Source: CAYLJV01 sp964554215 (lineage in GTDB: Archaea > Hadarchaeota > Hadarchaeia > Hadarchaeales > JAGGTB01). Taken from it: a stretch of DNA of 10,622 bases. Numbering within the stretch: position 1 is the first letter of the stretch; every line of letters starts with the position of its first letter. The stretch covers positions 1 through 10,622 of the forward strand of contig CAZKND010000044.1 of NCBI GenBank assembly GCA_964554215.1. Direction: 5' to 3'. The position numbers and the translations under genes are program-made. Positions 1 through 5,939 of this stretch are shown piece by piece. The notes below the pieces were generated by a model. The model was not told the origin of the DNA, searched no databases, and worked only from the letters and a program-made list of their open reading frames with translations.

Positions 1-51
1 TTCGTATTTTGTTTTTGGTAAGGGAAATAACTTATCGTTTCCTATCATTTT

Positions 52-1179
52 ATGGTTATGAAAAGAAGCGGTTCCAGCGACCTTCCCCTGCATGGCGGGA
101 AAGCCCCCTCTTGGTTAGTTAGCCGTATGAAAAAGTTGGCGAAGCCGATAGTGAGAGTTATTATAGACGATTTTGGCCGCGACGAATTTCTAAGAAGGTT
201 GTCAAATCCTTACTGGTTCCAATCTCTAGGTTGTGTTCTAGGTTTTGACTGGCATAGTTCTGGCCTGACCACTGTAACAACCGGTGTTTTGAAAGATGTG
301 ATAGATCCGGGAGAGTACGGGATTTTCGTAGCTGGGGGTAAAGGCGAGGAGTCGCTCAAAACTCCAAATGAAATCGAAAAGTTTTGTGATAGGCTCAATT
401 TTTCATCTAAGAAAATAGGTTCACTCAAGAAAGCAAGCCGGTTAAGCGCTAAGGTCGACAATGTTGCAATCCAAGCCGGAGCACCGATTTATCACCATAA
501 TTTTTTCGGTTCTGAAGATGGAAAATGGACCGTAATACAGCAAGGGATAGACAAGGAGAACCAGATAGCCAGAAGATACCATTGGATCTCCGACGAAGTG
601 GAGAGCTTTGTAGAAAAACCTCACGAGGCAATACTGACGGACGAGAAGAAAGAAAAAGCATTGAACATGACTGCGGAAACTAGCGAAGAATGTCGAAAGA
701 CCTTTACAGACCTGGTTAAGGACGATCCAAACAATGTAAAGAAAGATTTTCAAAAAGTTTTGCCCGAAAAGCAAAAATCTTTGCTGAATTGGATGCCCGA
801 GAAGAAAAATCTGAATCACTCCTTCGACTCATTCTCACTGCCAAACCGGATGAATTGGGATGCTCTTGAAAATGCTTATGAGTTGCAGCCGAAAAATTAC
901 GAAGAACTCATAGAGATCGAAGGGATAGGGCCTGCAACCGCTAGAGGTCTGGCTCTCGTATCCGAGATAATTTACGGGGACGAAGCAAGCTGGAAGGACC
1001 CCGCTAAGTATTCTTTTGCTTTCGGGGGTAAAGACGGCGTCCCATACCCTGTGAACAAGTCGGCCATGGACAAAGCTCATAAAACTTTGAAAGCTGCGGT
1101 GGAGGAAGCTGAGGTAGGTCGGAAGAAAAAGAAAAAGGCGATTAAAAGATTAGAAAAGTTCTCTTCAGGAGAAAAATAA
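52..1179 (+). CDS. DUF763 family protein with helix-hairpin-helix motif
   Basis: This 375-residue protein matches the archaeal and thermophile DUF763 family (COG1415) along its length. The N-terminal motif SSDLPLHGGKAP (residues 8-19), the segment YWFQSLGCVLGFDWHSSGLT (54-73), the double His of YHHNFF (147-152) and ARRYHW (173-178) are family hallmarks. Residues 284-308 (EELIEIEGIGPATARGLA and following) form a helix-hairpin-helix motif of the kind that contacts the DNA or RNA backbone, so a nucleic-acid role is likely, but the biochemical function is unknown to me. The C-terminus is lysine-rich (358-362). Length is usual for the family. No ribosome binding site precedes the ATG, so the mRNA may be leaderless; an AT-rich stretch near 26-33 could be its TATA box. 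ATG 58 (Met3) is an equally possible start. It is convergent with nadC, with only 3 nt between stop codons. Confidence 0.9.
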   Translation: MVMKRSGSSDLPLHGGKAPSWLVSRMKKLAKPIVRVIIDDFGRDEFLRRLSNPYWFQSLGCVLGFDWHSSGLTTVTTGVLKDVIDPGEYGIFVAGGKGEESLKTPNEIEKFCDRLNFSSKKIGSLKKASRLSAKVDNVAIQAGAPIYHHNFFGSEDGKWTVIQQGIDKENQIARRYHWISDEVESFVEKPHEAILTDEKKEKALNMTAETSEECRKTFTDLVKDDPNNVKKDFQKVLPEKQKSLLNWMPEKKNLNHSFDSFSLPNRMNWDALENAYELQPKNYEELIEIEGIGPATARGLALVSEIIYGDEASWKDPAKYSFAFGGKDGVPYPVNKSAMDKAHKTLKAAVEEAEVGRKKKKKAIKRLEKFSSGEK

Positions 1180-1182
1180 ACC

Positions 1183-2034
1183 TCAGATTTCTTCCCTTAT
1201 CTCTAGTTTGATATCCAATGCTGGAGCCCCCATAGTCATATAACTCGACGAGATGAGGTCCACTCCTGCTTCAGCATAATCTCTAATATTTTCCGGAGTG
1301 ATCCCACCGGAGGCTTCTAAAAGAACTTCATCTCTCAAACCCATGTCCTCCAAAGTTTCGACTGCGTCTTTCATCTCATCAGGGGAAAAATTATCCAGCA
1401 TCACTATATCAGCACCCGCCTCAACACCATCAATAAGCTCCTGCTCTTCGGTGACTTCGACCTCTATCTTTTCCGATAATCCTGATTCCTTCGCCTTCTC
1501 CACCGCTTCTTTTACAGAACCAGCCAATTTCAAATGGTTGTCCTTAATCAGAACGAAATCACCCAAATTGTACCTGTGAGGTTCACCGCCCATCGACTTC
1601 ACCGCTCTTTTTTCGAATTTTCTCAAAAGTGGAGTTGTTTTTCTCGTAGCCGCGACTCTGACGTCTTCATTGGCCTTCTCTGCTTCTTCCGCCATTTCTT
1701 TTGTCGCCGTTGCCACTCCACTCATCTCTGAAAGCAGATTCAAAGCCACTCTTTCCGATTTGAGAATGCTGTTCGCCGGCCCTTCGACTTCCGCAACCAC
1801 ATCTCCTCCTTCAACTTTATCGCCGTCCGCTATTTTCGGTCTAAATTTCACACCAAGTTCTTCGAAAAGTATCAACATTTCGGAGATTCCAACTATGTAA
1901 CCGGGTTGGGTTGTGATTATTTCCGCTCTGGCTTCGATATTTTCACTGATAAGAGACTCTGTCGTAACGTCTCCTGCCCATAGGTCTTCCTGTATCATTC
2001 GCGTTATATCTTCTCTCGTTTCAGAATCTGTCAT
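1183..2034 (-). CDS. nadC: Nicotinate-nucleotide pyrophosphorylase (carboxylating), quinolinate phosphoribosyltransferase
   Basis: NadC converts quinolinate and PRPP to nicotinate mononucleotide, CO2 and pyrophosphate, the last of the three steps from aspartate encoded here. The 283-residue length is normal. Residues 15-25 (QEDLWAGDVTT) match the N-terminal EDLxxGDxTT signature. The phosphoribosyl pocket is complete: R95 in SERVALN, R131-K132 in ATRKTTP, H153-R154 in GGEPHRYNLGD, K164 in LIKDNH, the acidic EVEV (191-194), D214 in MLDN, and LEASGGI (239-245). The C-terminus reads ISSSYMTMGAPALDI, a variant of the usual IS-G-LTHS ending. The ATG is supported by a ribosome binding site AGGTGG 4 nt upstream that overlaps the nadA stop codon, so nadA and nadC are probably translationally coupled (8 nt gap). 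Confidence 0.96.
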   Translation of the reverse strand: MTDSETREDITRMIQEDLWAGDVTTESLISENIEARAEIITTQPGYIVGISEMLILFEELGVKFRPKIADGDKVEGGDVVAEVEGPANSILKSERVALNLLSEMSGVATATKEMAEEAEKANEDVRVAATRKTTPLLRKFEKRAVKSMGGEPHRYNLGDFVLIKDNHLKLAGSVKEAVEKAKESGLSEKIEVEVTEEQELIDGVEAGADIVMLDNFSPDEMKDAVETLEDMGLRDEVLLEASGGITPENIRDYAEAGVDLISSSYMTMGAPALDIKLEIREEI

Positions 2035-2035
2035 A

Positions 2036-2046
2036 TTTCCACCTAA
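2036..2046 (-). promoter_or_regulatory. nadC ribosome binding site overlapping nadA stop
   Basis: On the minus strand AGGTGG (2039-2044) shares bases with the TAG stop of nadA and lies 4 nt before the nadC ATG. It fits the archaeal 16S tail complement (GGAGGTGAT) and fixes the nadC start. Confidence 0.65.
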
Positions 2047-2960
2047 TCTGATAGTTCTAACATTCTTTCAGTCGACTTTTTAGCTCTTTCCGCCACTTCA
2101 GGCTCTATATCTACTTCGTATTTCTCATCTTTCAACGATTCATAAATTTTTTTCAGACTATGCTTTTTCATCCCTTCGCAAATCGCGTCATCCAACAACG
2201 GTAAAAATTCCTTGTTTGGAAATTCCCGTTTCAAACGATTTATTATCCCTATCTCCGTTCCAATTATGAATTTTTCCGAACCTGATTCTCTGACCTTATC
2301 AAACATTTGGCCAGTGCTGCAAAGATAGTCAGCTTTCTTCTGAACTTCGGGATTTGATTCCGGATGGACCAAAGACACTGCATTTGGATTTTTTTCTTTT
2401 AATCTGGCTAGGTCCTCCAATGAAAACTCTCTATGAACATAACAATGACCATCGTTAGGAACAGTTATTATATCCTTATCGGTGTTTTGTTCCACATGCC
2501 AAGCAAGGTTTTGATCGGGTCCAAAAATCACTTCATCCTCATCAAGCCGTTTCACTATATCTACAGCATTGGAGGAGGTGCAAGTGACGTCCGCTTCAGC
2601 TCTTGTTTCCGCCAAGGTATTAACATAGACAACTGCAACAGCTTCCGGATGACTCTTCTTGGCTTCCCGAACTTTTTCCGGCGGAAGCATAGAAGCCATC
2701 GGACATTCAGCTTCCTTCGAAGGTAAAAGTATCTTTTTATCTGGATTCAGCATAGCCGCTGTTTCGGCCATAAAATTAACCCCGGCTAAAACGACTAAAT
2801 CCGCTTCTGTTTCGGCTGATTCTCGAGCGAGACCTAATGAATCACCGAGATAATCTGAGATTAACTGGACGGGTTCAATTTGGTAATTATGTGCCATAAT
2901 CACTGCATTTTTTTCTTTTTTCTTCTGCAGAATTTTCTGAATCAATTCTTCTTTTTCCAT
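2043..2960 (-). CDS. nadA: Quinolinate synthase (4Fe-4S)
   Basis: NadA condenses iminoaspartate with dihydroxyacetone phosphate to give quinolinate. The protein carries the expected motifs: MAHNYQ (near residue 22-27), DYLGDSLGLA, LAGVNFMAETA, ECPMA, TCTSSNAV, FGPDQNLA, HCYVHREF, LVHPES, IIGTEIGI and CEGMKKH. Counting from Met at 2960 (305 residues), cysteines 86, 173 and 261 sit in the three places expected for cluster ligands, about 87 residues apart. This is the three-cysteine archaeal/Thermotoga layout, not the CxxCxxC arrangement of enterobacteria. Two further cysteines (127 and 214) occur, the second in YLCSTGQM. ATG 2969 would add three residues (MFA); I prefer 2960 because family members begin close to MEKEELI. 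It lies 44 nt after nadX and 8 nt before nadC. Confidence 0.96.
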   Translation of the reverse strand: MEKEELIQKILQKKKEKNAVIMAHNYQIEPVQLISDYLGDSLGLARESAETEADLVVLAGVNFMAETAAMLNPDKKILLPSKEAECPMASMLPPEKVREAKKSHPEAVAVVYVNTLAETRAEADVTCTSSNAVDIVKRLDEDEVIFGPDQNLAWHVEQNTDKDIITVPNDGHCYVHREFSLEDLARLKEKNPNAVSLVHPESNPEVQKKADYLCSTGQMFDKVRESGSEKFIIGTEIGIINRLKREFPNKEFLPLLDDAICEGMKKHSLKKIYESLKDEKYEVDIEPEVAERAKKSTERMLELSD

Positions 2961-3004
2961 TGCAAACATCTTCTAAATGAACTAATTCTAACTTCGTTGT
3001 ATAA

Positions 3005-3832
3005 TTAAGTACCTACTTTAATAGGTTCTTTTAATTTCCTCAACATCTGAATAGCGGATAGTGCCGCTAGATAACTTGTCTTAGGATTCTCGGGAGAAGG
3101 AAAATTAACAGCTTCCGTAGTCAACTCTCCTGCTTCTCCTTTTACTTCTATCTTGTGTCTATTCTGGTCCAGAGATGGATCGGCTGTGATCTCTACTTTT
3201 GTTTTATCCATTCCTACGCCTGCAAGAGACAAAGACGCAGCTACGTTCACACTTCCTGGAAAAGCATCTACCGCTTCATTAGCAGACCCTTCAAATATCT
3301 GTTTAGGTTTTTCTAATTTAGAGAGATTCAGTTCCCGGTCTTTCGCGAACTTTGTCTTCGCTAAAGTTTCAGGGGGTTTTCGAGTTTTAATTACGGCCTT
3401 ATCCAAGCCTGCAACATTGGCCGCCTGAATCCCATCCAGTCCCAAAATAGCTCCGGATGGTATGTACAAATTTTGATCTGCTTCACTTGCAGTATTCTCA
3501 ACTTCTTCTAACAATTCCTCATCTGAAAAAGCACCAGAACTCAAAACAACCATATCTTTCTCCGATTCCAGTACATCTTTTGCGTATTTTTCTACTGCTT
3601 CTTGAGAAGCGGCCTCTACAACTATATCTAAATCCTCATCCAAAAAATCGTCAAAACTACTAGTTATTTCGGGATTTTTTTCCAATTCAGCAACCAATTT
3701 TTCTGACTTTTCCATATCAACATCAAACAAGATTTGTAATTCGCTATCCCCTGCTTTTCCAGAGATTATGGCTTCTGAAAGAATCTTACCAATAGATCCA
3801 CATCCGATTATGCCGACTTTTTGTGAAATCAT
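3005..3832 (-). CDS. nadX: L-aspartate dehydrogenase, NAD(P)-dependent
   Basis: NadX oxidises aspartate to iminoaspartate with NAD(P)+, feeding NadA; it replaces the FAD-dependent aspartate oxidase NadB and needs no oxygen. The 275-residue product starts with a Rossmann motif G10-C-G12-S-I-G15. It continues with LSSGAF (98-102), YIPSGAILGLDGI (123-135), TRKPP (150-154), NVAASLSLAGVG (196-207), ADPSLDQNRH with the presumed catalytic His226, and PSPENPKTSYLAALSAI (246-262), all typical of the family. A longer reading frame extends upstream to 3901, but that part lies inside the tRNA-Pro gene, so ATG 3832 is the correct start. No clear ribosome binding site is seen. Only 30 nt separate it from the tRNA, so it may share the tRNA transcript or be nearly leaderless. 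Confidence 0.95.
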   Translation of the reverse strand: MISQKVGIIGCGSIGKILSEAIISGKAGDSELQILFDVDMEKSEKLVAELEKNPEITSSFDDFLDEDLDIVVEAASQEAVEKYAKDVLESEKDMVVLSSGAFSDEELLEEVENTASEADQNLYIPSGAILGLDGIQAANVAGLDKAVIKTRKPPETLAKTKFAKDRELNLSKLEKPKQIFEGSANEAVDAFPGSVNVAASLSLAGVGMDKTKVEITADPSLDQNRHKIEVKGEAGELTTEAVNFPSPENPKTSYLAALSAIQMLRKLKEPIKVGT

Positions 3833-3857
3833 TATCTTTCTCTTATCTATACGGAGT

Positions 3858-3862
3858 AAAAA
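3858..3862 (-). terminator. T-run after tRNA-Pro
   Basis: Five consecutive T on the minus strand follow directly after the encoded CCA of tRNA-Pro. This is the short U-tract that archaeal RNA polymerase can use for termination, but nadX starts 26 nt further on, so read-through may occur. Confidence 0.3.
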
Positions 3863-3940
3863 TGGTGGGGCTGCCCGGATTTGAACCGGGGTCTCTGGCA
3901 CCCAAAGCCAGAAGGCTAGTCCTGGCTACCCCACAGCCCC
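3863..3940 (-). tRNA. tRNA-Pro (anticodon UGG), CCA encoded
   Basis: The minus strand folds into a full cloverleaf. The acceptor stem GGGGCTG/CAGCCCC pairs perfectly. The D-stem is GGGT/GCCT, with G10-U25 and U13-G22 wobbles and GG in the loop. The anticodon arm is CTGGC/GCCAG with a seven-base loop TTTGGGT, giving anticodon TGG at 3904-3902 and G37 as usual for tRNA-Pro. The variable loop has 4 nt, and the T-arm is CCCGG-TTCAAAT-CCGGG. Discriminator A73 is followed by an encoded CCA (3865-3863). No intron is present. It reads the proline codon CCA and probably other CCN codons. Confidence 0.97.
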
Positions 3941-3972
3941 TCCGTTTAACAGAATGATTTTGACCGATATCA

Positions 3973-3981
3973 CTATTAAAA
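3973..3981 (-). promoter_or_regulatory. TATA-like box for tRNA-Pro (and possibly the nad genes)
   Basis: On the minus strand TTTTAATAG lies centred about 37 nt upstream of the mature tRNA 5' end. With the usual archaeal spacing of about 26 nt, transcription would start near 3951 and leave a short leader for RNase P. No other convincing promoter precedes nadX. Confidence 0.45.
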
Positions 3982-4109
3982 GAACTGCAAAAATAATTTC
4001 CCGTCTAAATCAACAATTTTTTTGTGTAATATGGAAAGTGCTTAAATTTAGCTTAGAATGAAAATACAAAGCAACATTCAAACTTGATTTTCTATCAATC
4101 TATTCAAAA

Positions 4110-5222
4110 TCAATTAGATGAGTAATGTACTTCGGGATATAAAGCTGACTTTGGTTCCGAAATTTCTTCGGAAAACAAATCCTCATTCATATCCTCAAAA
4201 ATTTTTATTTTATCATTACAATATTTTCTCAAATCTTCTAAAATCTCGTAAAAGTTATCAGGATCTTCCCCCTCCCACAAACTCCTCAAAAGTCCTAATT
4301 CCGTAGAGGATTTGAGCTCTTCATATAATTCAAATTTTACCAACTCCTGTTTCCACAATTTTTCAAAAGTTTCTTTACTGCTCTTAATTCCATACGAGGA
4401 CATCCTAATTTTCGCTTTCTCAGAAGCTTCCTCCACATCAACTCCCCCCAATTGCTCCTTCAAATCTTCCAATAATTCCTTACTTTCAGAAGAAAGTTCA
4501 GCCAATTCTATAAATTTCTGTTTTTCCTCGCCCTTATCCTTGTAAATATCCCAAAGATTAGACTCTAAATTTGACTCAAAGTAGTAGGAGAAACCAAGCG
4601 ATCTCTCAAGCGAATCCAAAAATTTGTCTTGAACCTTCTCCTCATTATCCGGCTCTTTAAATTCCATTTTTTCTTCAATCATCTCAGCCGCCTCTTCTAA
4701 AATATCGAGAGAATCCTCAAAATCATCCTTATTTTTCTCTGAAACATCTTCATTCAATGAGTTAAGTCGATGATAGGCTAGATTAATCCTATCCTTAATA
4801 TTATAATCGTAATAAGACTGCAGAAAATTACATTTTTCATTGGAATATTGATCCTTAACGACCCCTGACAAACGCTCAGCAAGAGTCGAAAGTAAAGCTT
4901 CATCGTCATCGTCAAACTTTCGAATATACTGATCCGCCCCCCTATTTAAAGCCTCCATTGCAACATCTTCATTTCCTCTACCAGTAATGAGTATAAAAGG
5001 AACGTCTTTGTCTTTTTCTTTAACCTTCTCAAGAAACTCAATCCCATTTGTTTTCGGCATTCGATAGTCGGAAACTATAGCATCAAAATAGCCTTTCTCT
5101 AATTTATCCATCGCAACTTCAACCAAATTTGCTGTAACGATTTCAAAATCCCACTTCTCCTCCAAAATTTTTTTAGCCATTTTCAGAAAATCTTGATCGT
5201 CATCTACAAGAAGAATCTTCAC
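4110..5222 (-). CDS. Response regulator with receiver domain and helical output region of unknown type
   Basis: Counting from GTG 5222 (370 residues), residues 1-118 form a complete receiver domain: acidic pocket D7/D8, phospho-acceptor D52 in SDYRMP, T80 in LITGRG and K102 in YIRK. It should accept phosphate from a histidine kinase, none of which lies in this window. The remaining 250 residues contain no recognisable DNA-binding, GGDEF, PAS or ATPase motif; they are charged, acidic and predicted helical by eye. Residues 134-189 resemble the dimerisation helices of archaeal histidine kinases with Tyr-Asp where His-Asp is expected, and two similar helical hairpins may follow (about 205-260 and 292-349). 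The GTG 5222 start is favoured by GGTGA 5 nt upstream; GTG 5231 would add three residues. The regulator could work by protein-protein contact. The gene ends 169 nt before tRNA-Pro. Confidence 0.85.
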   Translation of the reverse strand: MKILLVDDDQDFLKMAKKILEEKWDFEIVTANLVEVAMDKLEKGYFDAIVSDYRMPKTNGIEFLEKVKEKDKDVPFILITGRGNEDVAMEALNRGADQYIRKFDDDDEALLSTLAERLSGVVKDQYSNEKCNFLQSYYDYNIKDRINLAYHRLNSLNEDVSEKNKDDFEDSLDILEEAAEMIEEKMEFKEPDNEEKVQDKFLDSLERSLGFSYYFESNLESNLWDIYKDKGEEKQKFIELAELSSESKELLEDLKEQLGGVDVEEASEKAKIRMSSYGIKSSKETFEKLWKQELVKFELYEELKSSTELGLLRSLWEGEDPDNFYEILEDLRKYCNDKIKIFEDMNEDLFSEEISEPKSALYPEVHYSSN

Positions 5223-5227
5223 TATGT

Positions 5228-5232
5228 TCACC
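5228..5232 (-). promoter_or_regulatory. Ribosome binding site deciding the response regulator start
   Basis: GGTGA on the minus strand lies 5 nt before the GTG at 5222. The alternative GTG at 5231 has no properly spaced site, which favours the shorter form. Confidence 0.5.
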
Positions 5233-5276
5233 CTTTTATAAAGTGTTCAAACCCCATGAAAAATCTTTACATTTCG

Positions 5277-5286
5277 ATTTAAATAT
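5277..5286 (-). promoter_or_regulatory. TATA-like box for the response regulator gene
   Basis: ATTTAAAT on the minus strand, about 60 nt upstream of the start, would give a leader of about 30 nt that includes the ribosome binding site. The rest of the 228-nt intergenic region up to 5450 shows no gene or clear repeat. Confidence 0.35.
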
Positions 5287-5450
5287 CCTCAGATATTAAC
5301 TTTCTACGAAACTAAAACCTAATTTTACCGAATAATACAACTAGATATTGCTTAGAACAATTTAAACCCCAAAATTCACAAAATCAGAGAAAAACTACAG
5401 AGAGAACAAATCTATAATTAATAAGAACTATCCGGATCAAAAACTAAAAA

Positions 5451-5786
5451 TCAGTTTTCATCTGCGAGGTCTTTTCCAGAAGGTTTACGGACCTTTATCA
5501 ATTCCTCTTTTTTACCTTCTTTCTCAAACCCATGTCTCTCATACCATTCCAACCTAGCGCTGAAAACCCATGCTTCCAACTCCATATCCTGATAATCCGA
5601 AACAATCTCCTCTAAAAGTTCTGAACCTATTCCTCTGTCCCGTCTATTTCTCTGTATATTTATCGTTTCTATAGAAGGAGACTCTCCAGACTCATCGACA
5701 GTTGCAGCTCCGATTACATGGGTTTCATAATCATTCCAGATTTCATATTCTCTTCTGGACCCTTGTTTTTCAGACTCTATTTCCAT
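5451..5786 (-). CDS. Short GNAT-family N-acetyltransferase
   Basis: This is a 111-residue protein with the acetyl-CoA pyrophosphate loop of GNAT enzymes: RNRRDRGIGSELLEEI (residues 46-61, pattern R-x-x-G-x-G). The preceding strand is IETINIQ. A motif B follows, LEAWVFSARLEWYERHGFEKEG, in which the WYERHGF signature is typical. The product should transfer an acetyl group from acetyl-CoA to an amine, but the substrate cannot be told. It is shorter than the usual 140-160 residues: the N-terminal helices that often build the acceptor pocket are nearly absent. The ATG is preceded by AAGGT with a 4-nt spacer. It is upstream of, and in the same direction as, the response regulator, but the 228-nt gap argues for separate transcription. 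Confidence 0.85.
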   Translation of the reverse strand: MEIESEKQGSRREYEIWNDYETHVIGAATVDESGESPSIETINIQRNRRDRGIGSELLEEIVSDYQDMELEAWVFSARLEWYERHGFEKEGKKEELIKVRKPSGKDLADEN

Positions 5787-5814
5787 AGATACCTTTCAAA
5801 GAATCGAATATTTG

Positions 5815-5822
5815 ATTTAAAT
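5815..5822 (-). promoter_or_regulatory. TATA-like box for the GNAT gene
   Basis: ATTTAAAT on the minus strand lies about 30 nt before the GNAT ATG. With the usual spacing, transcription would begin only a few nucleotides before the start codon, close to the AAGGT at 5791-5795, so the exact assignment is uncertain. Confidence 0.3.
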
Positions 5823-5864
5823 AATTTTTTTACACATACCTAAAACAAACCACTTCAACAAACC

Positions 5865-5874
5865 TTTTAATAAA
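5865..5874 (+). promoter_or_regulatory. TATA-like box for thi4
   Basis: TTTTAATAAA lies about 70 nt before the thi4 start and predicts transcription from about 5896, giving a leader of about 44 nt. The AT-rich ACATAAAT at 5901-5908 is a weaker alternative. Confidence 0.4.
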
Positions 5875-5905
5875 GCCAAAGAAGTTCCCATAGAACAATT
5901 ACATA

Positions 5906-5923
5906 AATCTTCACTGAAAGATT
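5906..5923 (+). repeat. Inverted repeat in the thi4 leader
   Basis: AATCTT and AAGATT form perfect 6-nt arms around a 6-nt spacer, ending 4 nt before the ribosome binding site AGAGGT. It could be a repressor operator or a small RNA hairpin. It is too small to be a TPP riboswitch. Confidence 0.4.
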
Positions 5924-5927
5924 AAGT

Positions 5928-5933
5928 AGAGGT
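5928..5933 (+). promoter_or_regulatory. Ribosome binding site deciding the thi4 start
   Basis: AGAGGT ends 6 nt before ATG 5940 but directly abuts ATG 5934, so the downstream ATG is the better start. Confidence 0.6.
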
Positions 5934-5939
5934 ATGAAA

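Noticed and set aside
442..819. Open frame on the minus strand inside the DUF763 gene
   Set aside because: It is antisense to a strongly conserved protein; its hydrophobic, Phe/Leu-rich translation is what reverse frames of Lys/Glu-rich genes give.
3833..3901. N-terminal extension of nadX up to an ATG at 3901
   Set aside because: It lies within the tRNA-Pro gene and the extra residues precede the normal start of the Rossmann fold; ATG 3832 fits the family.
5233..5242. TTTATAAAAG just upstream of the response regulator as its TATA box
   Set aside because: It lies only about 11-20 nt before the start codon, so transcription would begin inside the gene.
5934..5939. Upstream ATG as the thi4 start
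   Set aside because: The ribosome binding site AGAGGT would directly abut it; ATG 5940 has proper 6-nt spacing.
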